Shown: one piece after another, positions 1-5,853 of the stretch
Position numbering within the stretch: the first letter of the stretch is position 1
Layout of the letters: each line of letters starts with the position of its first letter
NCBI GenBank assembly: GCA_041635755.1
Contig: JBFKUL010000040.1
Span: 1-15,934 of the forward strand
Source: JBFKUL01 sp041635755
Lineage (GTDB): Bacteria; Pseudomonadota; Gammaproteobacteria; Burkholderiales; SG8-39
Length of the DNA stretch: 15,934 bases
Reading direction: 5' to 3'
Position numbers and translations under genes: made by a program
Notes under the pieces: generated by a model
The model's input: only the letters and a program-made list of their open reading frames with translations
Told to the model about the DNA's origin: nothing
Database searches by the model: none

Positions 1-504
1 CAGCAGATGGACCGCATGCTCGACCAGACGGTGGGCTCGGTGCGACGCATCTCGGCCGACCTGCGCCCCCTGATGCTCGACGACCTCGGGCTGGCCGATG
101 CGGCGCAGTGGCTGGTGGACGACTTTGCGCGGCGCTCGGGGGTCGAATGCCGGCTCTACCTCGCCGAGGGGGAGGCGCTCGACATCGTCGAGCGTGCGGC
201 CGCCACCACCGTATACCGTGCGCTGCAGGAATCGCTCACCAATATCGCGCGCCACGCGAAGGCGCGCCACGCCTGGGTCATGCTCGGCCTGAACGACGGT
301 GCGATCGAGCTCGAGGTCGAGGATGATGGTCACGGCATTGCTTCCGAGGATCTCGCCAAGGCACGCTCGCTCGGCCTGAAGGGCATGCGCGAGCGCGCGC
401 TGTACCTGGGCGGCTCGGTCGAGGTGTCGCGAGCACCGCGCGGCGGCGCTCGGGTGCGCCTGCGCGTGCCGGTGCGCGCCGCGCGCGCAGAGACCCAAGC
501 ATGA
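1..504 (+). CDS. Sensor histidine kinase, NarX/LiaS type, C-terminal part (5' end outside window)
   Basis: This is the catalytic end of a two-component sensor kinase that would phosphorylate the regulator encoded next. The frame is open from base 1, so the sensor part is missing. What remains starts inside the HisKA_3 dimerisation region (RPLMLDDLGL, the usual sequence shortly after the phospho-accepting His) and continues into a HATPase_c domain: N-box ALQESLTNIARHA, G1 box DDGHGI, and a G2-like region LGLKGMRERALYLGG. The stop codon overlaps the next start as ATGA (501-504), so the two genes are very probably translated as a pair. HisKA_3 kinases typically partner NarL/FixJ regulators, which fits. 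The signal sensed cannot be read from this fragment; the downstream fnr and cbb3 oxidase genes suggest a redox or oxygen theme, but that is inference. Confidence 0.93.
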   Translation, partial: QQMDRMLDQTVGSVRRISADLRPLMLDDLGLADAAQWLVDDFARRSGVECRLYLAEGEALDIVERAAATTVYRALQESLTNIARHAKARHAWVMLGLNDGAIELEVEDDGHGIASEDLAKARSLGLKGMRERALYLGGSVEVSRAPRGGARVRLRVPVRAARAETQA

Positions 505-1136
505 TCCGCATTCTGCTCGCCGACGACCACCAGCTGGTGCGCGACGGCCTGAAGCGCATCCTCGGCGCCGCGTCCGACCTCGAGGTCGCGGGCGAAGCGG
601 CGAGCGGCGACGAGGCGCTCGCCCTGGTCAAGATGAACGACTACGACCTCGCGCTGCTCGACATGTCGATGCCAGGCCTCGCCGGCATTGCGCTCATCAA
701 GCGGCTGCACGCCGAGAAACCGAAGCTGCGCATCCTGGTGCTCTCGATGCACGGCGAGGACCAATACGCCTCGCGTGCGCTCAAGGCCGGCGCCTCGGGC
801 TACCTCACCAAGGACAGCGCCTCGGCGCAGCTGGTGGGCGCGATCCGAAAAGTTGCCGCAGGTGGCGTGCACATCAGCGACGCGGTGGCCGCCAGCCTGG
901 TCAGCGCCGTGGCGGGCGGCGATGCGCCGCCGCATGCAGCGCTTTCGGATCGCGAGTTCGAGGTCTTCAAGCTGCTTGCCGCAGGCCGCGCGCCGACCGA
1001 GATCGCCGCGCAGATGCACCTGTCGGTGAAAACCGTCAGCACCCACAAGGCGCGCATTCTGCAGAAGCTCAACCTGGGCGGCACGGCGGAGCTGGTGCGC
1101 TACGCACTCGAGCACGGGCTGCTCAAGGACGCCTGA
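501..1136 (+). CDS. Two-component response regulator, NarL/FixJ (LuxR) family
   Basis: A 211-residue DNA-binding response regulator, a normal length for the family. The receiver domain (about residues 1-120) has the acidic pair D8-D9 (ADDHQ), phospho-acceptor D54 (ALLDMSMPG) and the conserved Lys in YLTKDS. A GerE/LuxR helix-turn-helix fills about residues 145-205 (LSDREFEVFKLLAAG, then LSVKTVSTHKARILQKL). The start overlaps the kinase stop, so they form a cognate pair. The recognition-helix region resembles GacA/NarL-type regulators. A GacA-like 6-6-6 palindrome lies about 20 bases after this gene (1158-1175) and is a candidate target site, so this protein may control the receiver and fnr genes that follow. 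The specific pathway is not identifiable. Confidence 0.95.
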   Translation: MIRILLADDHQLVRDGLKRILGAASDLEVAGEAASGDEALALVKMNDYDLALLDMSMPGLAGIALIKRLHAEKPKLRILVLSMHGEDQYASRALKAGASGYLTKDSASAQLVGAIRKVAAGGVHISDAVAASLVSAVAGGDAPPHAALSDREFEVFKLLAAGRAPTEIAAQMHLSVKTVSTHKARILQKLNLGGTAELVRYALEHGLLKDA

Positions 1137-1156
1137 GCCGAAGAGCGCGGCTCGTG

Positions 1157-1176
1157 GTGTAGGACGATTCCTACAC
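1157..1176. promoter_or_regulatory. GacA/NarL-type palindrome upstream of receiver and fnr genes
   Basis: A perfect inverted repeat with 8-nt arms (GTGTAGGA and TCCTACAC) around CGAT. The core TGTAGG-N6-CCTACA has the spacing of the GacA upstream activating site (TGTAAG-N6-CTTACA). No T-run follows, so it is not an obvious terminator. It lies between the NarL-type regulator gene and the stand-alone receiver gene, about 80 bases before the latter's start. A -10-like TACACT (1172-1177) overlaps its right edge, so binding could also repress. The palindrome is seen directly; the binding protein is inferred. Confidence 0.5.
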
Positions 1177-1254
1177 TACGGCGCGGCCGAATCCGAGCAA
1201 ACGCCGCGGTACACGCCGATACCGCGGCCGCCTGGGCCTCGGCACACTGGCGTC

Positions 1255-1662
1255 ATGAGTGCTGCGCTTCAGTTCGATCGGGATTCCGCGTTGCGCGTCT
1301 TCGTAGTCGAGGACTCGCCGCTGGTGATTGACCGCATCGAGGCGATGCTCGCCTCGATCGCCGGTGCGCGCGCCATCGGCCATAGCGGCAGCGCCAGGGA
1401 GGCGATCAGTGCGATTCTGCGCGAGCAGCCCGACGTGGTGATGCTCGACTGGCAGCTCGCCGAAGGCAGCGGTCTGGACGTGCTGCGCGTGCTGAACGAA
1501 GCGGCGCCGACGATCGACGTCTACATGCTGAGCAACTTCGCCTCCGAACCCTATCGGCGCCTGGCCGAGCGGCTCGGGGCGCGCGACTTCTTCGACAAGA
1601 GCACCGAATTCGAGCGCGTGCGCGAGGCCCTCGCCGCGCGCGCCGCTGCCCATCGCCATTGA
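1255..1662 (+). CDS. Stand-alone response-regulator receiver protein
   Basis: A 135-residue protein consisting of one CheY-like receiver domain with no output domain. Visible receiver residues are the acidic pair E19-D20 (VVEDSP), phospho-acceptor D65 (VVMLDWQL), the switch Ser S93 (YMLSNF) and the conserved Lys K115 (FFDKS). Such proteins act by protein-protein contact or as phosphate shuttles. It sits between a NarL-type two-component pair and fnr, ending 14 bases before the fnr start, so it is probably co-transcribed with fnr and may link the two systems. No clear Shine-Dalgarno precedes the ATG, so the start is less certain than the domain; nearly the whole protein is needed for the fold. 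Confidence 0.9.
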   Translation: MSAALQFDRDSALRVFVVEDSPLVIDRIEAMLASIAGARAIGHSGSAREAISAILREQPDVVMLDWQLAEGSGLDVLRVLNEAAPTIDVYMLSNFASEPYRRLAERLGARDFFDKSTEFERVREALAARAAAHRH

Positions 1663-1676
1663 AGAAAGGAGCCAAC

Positions 1677-2453
1677 ATGAGCCGTGCAACCGCCGAGCGA
1701 ACATCCCCCAAGGCCCCCGTGGTGTCCCTCGCGCCGAACAACGGCGTGCGCAAGTTCGAGGTGAACTGCTCGAGCTGCAACTTCCGCGAGATGTGCCTGC
1801 CCCAGGGCATGTGCGAGGAGGAGCTCGCGCGCATGGAGCATCTCGTGTACGCGCGCCGGCGTGTCAAGCGCGGCGATGCCCTGTTCAATGCGGGCGACGA
1901 GTTCAATGCCGTCTACTCAGTGCGCAGCGGCTTCTTCAAATCCAGCGTGCTCGACGGCGAGGGACGCGAGCAGGTCACCGGCTTTTACATGGGTGGCGAG
2001 CTGCTCGGCATGGATGGCATCGGCGCCGGGCACTACAACGGCGCCGCCATCGCGCTCGAGGACAGCGAGGTGTGCGTGATGCCCTTCTCGCTCATCGAGG
2101 AGCTCTCGCGCGAACTGCCGACGCTGCAGCGCCGGCTGCATTCGGTGCTGTCGCGCGAGATCGTGCGCGACCACGGCGTCATGATGCTGCTCGGCTCGAT
2201 GCGCGCCGAGGAGCGCCTGGCGGCGTTCCTGCTCAACCTGTCGCGCCGCTTCGTGCGGCGCGGCTACTCGCCCTCCGAGTTCCACCTGCGCATGACGCGC
2301 GAGGAAATGGGCAGCTACCTCGGCCTCAAGCTCGAGACCGTCAGCCGGCTGTTCTCGCGCTTCCAGGAAGAAGGCCTGATCGAGGTGCAGCAAAAGCACG
2401 TGCGCATCCTCGACAGCGAAGGGCTCGAGGCGCTGCTCGCGGCGAAGCGATAG
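1677..2453 (+). CDS. fnr: Oxygen-responsive [4Fe-4S] transcription regulator, Crp/Fnr family
   Basis: A 258-residue Fnr/Anr-type regulator. In this family an oxygen-labile [4Fe-4S] cluster drives dimerisation and binding to TTGAT-N4-ATCAA sites. The four cluster cysteines are present as C31-x2-C34-x5-C40 and C133; the C40 to C133 spacing equals that between Cys29 and Cys122 of E. coli Fnr. An extra Cys lies at C46. A cyclic-nucleotide-binding fold is followed by a Crp-type helix-turn-helix with the Fnr signature E-x2-S-R (ETVSRLFSRF), which reads TTGA half-sites. I chose the ATG at 1677 because AAAGGAG (1665-1671) lies at ideal spacing; an in-frame TTG at 1659 overlaps the previous stop and is less likely. 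Fnr-type palindromes at 4102, 7519, 7588 and 15843 make it the likely local regulator. No such site is visible before this gene. Confidence 0.96.
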   Translation: MSRATAERTSPKAPVVSLAPNNGVRKFEVNCSSCNFREMCLPQGMCEEELARMEHLVYARRRVKRGDALFNAGDEFNAVYSVRSGFFKSSVLDGEGREQVTGFYMGGELLGMDGIGAGHYNGAAIALEDSEVCVMPFSLIEELSRELPTLQRRLHSVLSREIVRDHGVMMLLGSMRAEERLAAFLLNLSRRFVRRGYSPSEFHLRMTREEMGSYLGLKLETVSRLFSRFQEEGLIEVQQKHVRILDSEGLEALLAAKR

Positions 2454-2496
2454 CGACATCGACGTCTCGGCGGCGCATCCCGAGGTCGCGGCGCCG

Positions 2497-2528
2497 CGCG
2501 GTGCTGGGAAATACTTCCTCGCACCGCG
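2497..2528. repeat. Inverted repeat in the fnr downstream intergenic region
   Basis: Arms CGCGGTGC and GCACCGCG (8 nt, perfect) flank a 16-nt loop that itself contains the small dyad GGAA-N4-TTCC. It lies in the 147-base gap between fnr and the next gene. No T-run follows, so a Rho-independent terminator is not well supported; it could still be a hairpin at the end of the fnr mRNA or an operator for the next gene. The rest of the gap shows nothing further. Confidence 0.3.
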
Positions 2529-2600
2529 ACCCGCGCTGCCGCAGAATGCGAGCATCGTCAGCAGCTCGATCGAGCGGCGTACCTAAGGGGCCTCACGTCC

Positions 2601-3188
2601 ATGCAGGAATTCATGGCAAGACTGGTCGACGTGCCGATGGCACGGATGTTCGTGCTTATCGGCCTTATCTTTCTGCTCGTCGCCGTGCTTGGCAAGATCG
2701 AGGGCAAGATCGATCCCGGCAACAGCGGCCGCATCGGCGCGAGCATCGTCGGCTTTCTGCTCCTGGCGGCGGGTCTCGGCATGTACTTTGTCGAGGGCGA
2801 AATGATCCGTGGCGAACTTCGCGAAAGCTTGCGTTCGATGTCCGCGCAGCCGCGCGCAGTGGCCGACAGAATCCTCCCCCGGCCGGCCGTCGCGGCGCAG
2901 GGCAGCGCAGGCGATCCGCCCGCGATCCAGGTCGTCGCCGCGAGCTACGGAGCCAACTGCGGATCCAAGCCCGGAAACGCGACCTCGCTCCTTGCGCGCG
3001 CCTGCGACGGGCGCGCCATGTGCGACACCCGGATCGACGTCTCGGCGCTCGAGGACGCGGCGCCCGAGTGCGACAAGAACTTCATGGCCGAGTGGAAATG
3101 CGGAACAGCCGCCACGATCTACGGTCTCACCGTCGCGCCCGGCAAGGCGCGCGAGGAACGCCTGAGGCTCACGTGCACGAGCGGCTAA
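2601..3188 (+). CDS. Membrane-anchored protein with SUEL-lectin-like Cys-rich domain
   Basis: A 195-residue protein of unknown role. Two hydrophobic segments (about residues 16-31 and 47-63) are followed by a linker and a C-terminal domain (about 108-195) holding six cysteines (C120, C135, C141, C157, C167, C192). The pattern (AASYGANC near the domain start, a central CDGRAMC, then spaced Cys and a terminal LRLTC) resembles galactose-binding SUEL-type lectin domains, which start with an A-x-YG motif and use paired disulfides. With the second segment as anchor, the Cys domain would lie outside the cytoplasm, consistent with disulfides. The start is uncertain: ATG 2601 (AAGGGG 11 bases upstream), ATG 2613 (AGGA close upstream) or ATG 2637. 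The lectin assignment is by pattern only; ligand and role are unknown. Confidence 0.75.
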   Translation: MQEFMARLVDVPMARMFVLIGLIFLLVAVLGKIEGKIDPGNSGRIGASIVGFLLLAAGLGMYFVEGEMIRGELRESLRSMSAQPRAVADRILPRPAVAAQGSAGDPPAIQVVAASYGANCGSKPGNATSLLARACDGRAMCDTRIDVSALEDAAPECDKNFMAEWKCGTAATIYGLTVAPGKAREERLRLTCTSG

Positions 3189-3248
3189 GGCCGCGCGCGC
3201 GCAGCGGCGCTCGACAAGGCAATCGAAGAATCCCGCGTCGGTAACGGC

Positions 3249-3269
3249 GCGTGAACCGATGGTTCACGC
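3249..3269. promoter_or_regulatory. Perfect inverted repeat upstream of DksA-like gene
   Basis: Nine-base arms GCGTGAACC and GGTTCACGC around GAT. It sits about 50 bases before the start codon of the DksA-like gene. A -10-like CATAGT (3276-3281) lies immediately downstream, which would put the repeat over the -35 region as an operator. No T-run follows it, arguing against a terminator for the gene before. The repeat is certain; the function is a guess. Confidence 0.4.
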
Positions 3270-3318
3270 CCGGGTCATAGTCCATTCGGCGCCGGTAAAG
3301 CGCCCTGGGAGGTGGACG

Positions 3319-3711
3319 ATGACGCTCAATGCGAAACAACTCAAGACGCTCGAAGCCGAGATCCGCTCGCGCTGCGACAGCGTCGCGGTCGAGCTGCGCG
3401 GCAAGGTTGCGCGCTCCCGCGACGAGAGCTATGCGGCGCTCGCCGAGCGCAGCGCCGACTCGGGCGACCTGTCGCTCGCCGCGCTGATCTCCGAGCTCGG
3501 CAATGCCGAGGTCGACCGCCAGCTTGCGGAGCTGCGCGAGCTCGAGGACGCACGGCAACGATTGGCCGAAGGCCGCTACGGCGTATGCGCCGACTGCGGT
3601 GGCGACATCGCCTACGAGCGGCTGCGCGTACAGCCCGGAGCGAAGCGCTGTTTCGACTGTCAGGGTGTGCGCGACCACACCCACGCGCACCCGGCCCGGG
3701 CGCGCCTCTGA
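3319..3711 (+). CDS. DksA/TraR-family zinc-finger protein
   Basis: A 130-residue relative of DksA, a factor that enters the RNA polymerase secondary channel and tunes initiation. A helical N-terminal part (about 1-85) with the acidic tip-like sequence SADSGD (46-51) is followed by a four-Cys zinc finger: C90-x2-C93 (CADCGGDI) and C111-x2-C114 (CFDC). The tail is His/Arg-rich. The ATG at 3319 is chosen because GGGAGG (3307-3312) lies 6 bases upstream; the open frame extends to 3259 but those codons do not look like family sequence. It is shorter than classical DksA and closer to the short TraR/YbiI-like zinc-finger proteins, so a true polymerase role is inferred. It converges on the DUF2934 gene with only 6 bases between stops. 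Confidence 0.88.
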   Translation: MTLNAKQLKTLEAEIRSRCDSVAVELRGKVARSRDESYAALAERSADSGDLSLAALISELGNAEVDRQLAELRELEDARQRLAEGRYGVCADCGGDIAYERLRVQPGAKRCFDCQGVRDHTHAHPARARL

Positions 3712-3717
3712 TCACGG

Positions 3718-4032
3718 CTAGGAGGTCTTTGCCGCCGTCTGGGCAAGCTGAGCGTCGACTTCCGCTTCGGCCTGCAGCCAGTCCTCGAGAGGCGAGCCGC
3801 CCTGGAAGCCGCGTTTCTCGGCTTGCAGGTAGGCCCGCCGCCTGATCATTTGAATGCGTTCCTCGGAGCTGATCGAGCTTTGGCCGTCGCTGCGTGCGCT
3901 AACATCCGCGCCCTGGGTCACCGCCGGAGCGGTCCGCTCGCGTGCCGGAGAATCGATGCGCCGCTTCGCCGACATGGGCGCGCTCGCCCGCTTCTTGCCG
4001 GATCCTTCTTCCCCCGCTGATTTCCTTTTCAT
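3718..4032 (-). CDS. DUF2934 family protein
   Basis: A 104-residue soluble protein. The N-terminal half (1-50) is basic and low in complexity. The C-terminal part carries the DUF2934 signature: an RRRAYLQAEKRGFQGGS stretch followed by EDWLQAE. No biochemical function is established for this family. The start MKRK at 4032 is chosen because GGAGG lies 5 bases upstream; the frame stays open far upstream but overlaps the divergent gene and has no family similarity there. An Fnr-type palindrome at 4102-4115 lies in the shared region with the divergent secreted-protein gene, with a weak -10-like AAGGAT at the right distance for this strand, so low-oxygen control is possible. Confidence 0.82.
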   Translation of the reverse strand: MKRKSAGEEGSGKKRASAPMSAKRRIDSPARERTAPAVTQGADVSARSDGQSSISSEERIQMIRRRAYLQAEKRGFQGGSPLEDWLQAEAEVDAQLAQTAAKTS

Positions 4033-4101
4033 GATTGCCTCCATGTGTGCCAGGCGAAACGCATCGGCCTTGTCATCCTTGCGCCCGCTGCCAGAAACGT
4101 C

Positions 4102-4115
4102 TTGACCAGGGTCAA
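4102..4115. promoter_or_regulatory. Fnr-type binding site between DUF2934 and secreted-protein genes
   Basis: TTGACCAGGGTCAA is a symmetric site of form TTGAC-N4-GTCAA, one mismatch per half from the Fnr consensus; the dyad extends to CTTGACC-AG-GGTCAAG. Its centre is about 41 bases before a predicted start point on the plus strand with -10-like TACGCT (4137-4142), leading to the gene at 4201. On the minus strand AAGGAT (4080-4075) is at similar distance for the DUF2934 gene. One site could therefore serve either or both. Confidence 0.6.
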
Positions 4116-4200
4116 GGTCCGGACAGCGATCGCCGATACGCTGCGTTAGAGAGATTCGATATCGCGTGGTTCCACGCCAACGATGAATCAGGAGAGCGTC

Positions 4201-4572
4201 ATGCAGATGAGAATACCCGCCGCTGGACCCCTTGTGCTGGCCATTGTGATTGCTCTGTCCGGCACAATCGGCGCCGCGAGCGCGCAGCAGCCGCAGAAGG
4301 AGCCGATCTACGGCAGCCGGTTGATGTCCCCGCAAGAGCGCCTCGAGCACCGCGAGCGCATGCGCAACGCCGCCACGGCGGAGGAGCGCGAACAGGTGCG
4401 GCTCGAGCACCACGAGGCGATGCAGGCGCGCGCCAAGGCGCGCGGCATCACGCTGCCCGACAAGCCGCGTGCCGGCGCCGGGCCGATGGGCCCCGGCATG
4501 GGCTCCGGCGGTGGCATGGGTCCCGGGAGCGGGATGGGTCCCGGCGGCGGCGCGCGCGGCCCACGGCACTGA
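4201..4572 (+). CDS. Secreted Gly/Met-rich protein of unknown function
   Basis: A 123-residue protein. An N-terminal signal peptide (hydrophobic about 8-27, probable cleavage after ASA at 26-28) targets it to the periplasm. The mature part begins with YGSRLMSPQERLEHRERM, followed by a charged helical stretch to about residue 82 that recurs in small periplasmic proteins of Proteobacteria; the tail (92-120) is Gly/Met/Pro-rich with repeated MGPG/MGSG units. Start 4201 is preferred over ATG 4183 because GGAG (4191-4194) lies 6 bases upstream and the signal peptide then begins normally. A metal-binding or stress role could be guessed from Met, His and acidic residues, but nothing proves it. The Fnr-type site at 4102 suggests expression at low oxygen. 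Confidence 0.8.
   Translation: MQMRIPAAGPLVLAIVIALSGTIGAASAQQPQKEPIYGSRLMSPQERLEHRERMRNAATAEEREQVRLEHHEAMQARAKARGITLPDKPRAGAGPMGPGMGSGGGMGPGSGMGPGGGARGPRH
4486..4551 (+). repeat. Short tandem repeat encoding MGPG-type units
   Basis: ATGGG(C/T)(C/T)CCGG recurs at 4486, 4498, 4516 and 4534, with an 18-base period for the last three. It encodes successive MGPG, MGSGGG, MGPGSG and MGPGGG units at the end of the secreted protein. Units are multiples of three, so copy-number change would keep the frame. Confidence 0.7.
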
Positions 4573-4584
4573 GCCAACGCGTTA

Positions 4585-4622
4585 CTCTCCGTGCATGCCG
4601 GGAGTTTCCGGCTCACGGAGAG
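4585..4622 (+). promoter_or_regulatory. Hairpin covering the ribosome-binding site of the LOG gene
   Basis: Outer arms CTCTCCGTG (4585-4593) and CACGGAGAG (4614-4622) are perfectly complementary, and an inner stem GCCGG/CCGGC (4597-4601, 4608-4612) closes a 6-nt loop. The 3' arm contains GGAGAG, the only Shine-Dalgarno for the ATG at 4628, so the folded mRNA would block initiation. It could also end transcription of the secreted-protein gene, but no T-run follows. Seen in sequence; regulation is inferred. Confidence 0.5.
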
Positions 4623-4627
4623 ACGAA

Positions 4628-5443
4628 ATGAAGGAAAAGCAGCGCGGGGCCGTCAAGGCCTACAGCAATCAGGGTTTTCTGAACAGCAAGGATGCGCGCG
4701 CGCTGCGCATTCTCGCCGAGTACCTCGAGCCGCTCAGCCGCTTCGAGCACCACCGCGTCGACGACACCATCGTCTTCATGGGGTCGGCGCGCATCAAGCC
4801 GCGCGAGCAGGCCGAAGCGGCTGTTCGCCAGGCGCAGCTCGGCCAGGGTGACGCGGAACGCGCACGCTCCGATCTCGAAATGTCGGCGTATTACGAAGCC
4901 GCACGTGAACTGGCCTTCCGCCTCACCGAGTGGTCCAAGAGCCTCGACCCGAAGGAGCGGCGCTTCGTCGTATGCACCGGCGGCGGTCCGGGCATCATGG
5001 AAGCCGCCAACCGCGGCGCCGCGGACGCGCGTGGCATCAACGTCGGACTCACCATCTCGATCCCGGTCGAGGAGTTCGACAACCGCTACGTCACCCGCGA
5101 GCTTGCGTTCCACTTCCACTACTTCTTCATGCGCAAGTTCTGGTTCGCCTACCTGGCGAAGGCGGTGATCGTTTTCCCTGGCGGCTTCGGCACGCTCGAC
5201 GAGCTGTTCGAGGTGCTTACGCTGGTGCAGACCCGGAAGATGACCAAGCCGCTGCCGATCGTGCTGTTCGGCACGCGCTACTGGCAGGAGGTCATCAACT
5301 TCGATGCGCTCGTGAAGCACGGCACCATCAGCGCGCCCGACATCGACCTTATGCACCGCACCGACTCGGTGGACGACGCGTACCAGTGGATTGTCGGCCG
5401 GCTGAGTGAGTACGCGGTCGACCAGCCGGGCCCGATGCTGTAG
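4628..5443 (+). CDS. LOG-family (TIGR00730-type) nucleotide 5'-monophosphate hydrolase-like protein
   Basis: A 271-residue cytosolic Rossmann-fold protein of the LOG family, once annotated as lysine decarboxylases. Characterised members cleave the N-glycosidic bond of nucleoside 5'-monophosphates (cytokinin activation, purine/pyrimidine salvage). The two signature motifs are present: GGGPGIMEAANRGA (118-131) and PGGFGTLDE (184-192). An N-terminal extension of about 45 residues and a hydrophilic insert (about 57-85) distinguish it from the short LOG enzymes of about 190 residues. The start at 4628 follows GGAGAG at 5-base spacing; the open frame runs upstream to 4469 but overlaps the preceding gene. 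Substrate is unknown. Its ribosome-binding site is inside a strong hairpin (4585-4622). Confidence 0.9.
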   Translation: MKEKQRGAVKAYSNQGFLNSKDARALRILAEYLEPLSRFEHHRVDDTIVFMGSARIKPREQAEAAVRQAQLGQGDAERARSDLEMSAYYEAARELAFRLTEWSKSLDPKERRFVVCTGGGPGIMEAANRGAADARGINVGLTISIPVEEFDNRYVTRELAFHFHYFFMRKFWFAYLAKAVIVFPGGFGTLDELFEVLTLVQTRKMTKPLPIVLFGTRYWQEVINFDALVKHGTISAPDIDLMHRTDSVDDAYQWIVGRLSEYAVDQPGPML

Positions 5444-5566
5444 CGCCCGGGCAGGACGTTGCGGTCACATGGATTGTTGCAAGGCCGCATTTGATCTTGC
5501 GCAACATGCCTGCCGAACAAAAGGCGCCGAATTGGATCAGAAGTACAGAAGCAAGGAGGGACGGTC

Positions 5567-5791
5567 ATGCGCAACCCTGACAGACCCATCGAATTGAAGC
5601 GCATTGCTTGCGAGGTATGCCTCAAGGAAGTGCCGAAATCCGAGGCGGAAGTCTCGGAGGCGAGCGATTACGTCGCTTACTTCTGCGGCCTGGAATGCTA
5701 CGAGCTCTGGAAGAACCAGCCCGAGCCGCCGGATGAGCAGGCCCAACAACCCGCGCCCAGCACGGGCAAGTCCACCGGCAGGAAGACGTAG
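5567..5791 (+). CDS. Small four-cysteine DUF3330-like protein
   Basis: A 74-residue protein with a compact metal-binding pattern: C15-x2-C18 (ACEVCLKEVPKSEA) and C40-x3-C44 (YFCGLECYELW), followed by a disordered Pro/Gln/Lys tail. The pattern matches small treble-clef/zinc-ribbon proteins annotated as DUF3330; no function is established. The start is firm: AAGGAGGG (5553-5560) sits 6 bases before the ATG. It is 123 bases downstream of the LOG gene, so it probably has its own promoter, and converges on groEL. The gap before it (5444-5566) holds only a poor Fnr-like half-site near 5491. Confidence 0.8.
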   Translation: MRNPDRPIELKRIACEVCLKEVPKSEAEVSEASDYVAYFCGLECYELWKNQPEPPDEQAQQPAPSTGKSTGRKT

Positions 5792-5829
5792 CGCAAGCGC
5801 AGCCGCGCGCTGACGGCGGCAACGAAGAA

Positions 5830-5853
5830 ATGCCGGCCTTGTTAGCCCGGCAT
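5830..5853 (-). terminator. Probable terminator after groEL
   Basis: Arms ATGCCGG and CCGGCAT (7 nt, perfect) enclose a 10-nt loop that contains the groEL stop codon. On the minus strand the stem is followed by TTTCTTCG, a short T-rich tract. It lies between convergent genes and is the best terminator candidate for groEL, though the T tract is weak. Confidence 0.45.

Noticed and set aside
1659..1676. TTG start giving a longer Fnr
   Set aside because: It overlaps the preceding stop and lacks a ribosome-binding site; ATG 1677 has AAAGGAG at ideal spacing.
3190..3202. Alternating CG run as possible Z-DNA or a repeat element
   Set aside because: Short and expected by chance in such GC-rich DNA; no associated structure.
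1793..3244. A 483-codon plus-strand frame across fnr and the next gene
   Set aside because: Out-of-frame shadow with Arg/Ala/His-rich composition; fnr in the other frame has exact family residues.
5491..5504. TTGATCTTGCGCAA upstream of the DUF3330 gene as a fifth Fnr site
   Set aside because: The first half is perfect but the second (CGCAA) lacks the needed TCAA core, and no -10-like hexamer lies at the class II distance.
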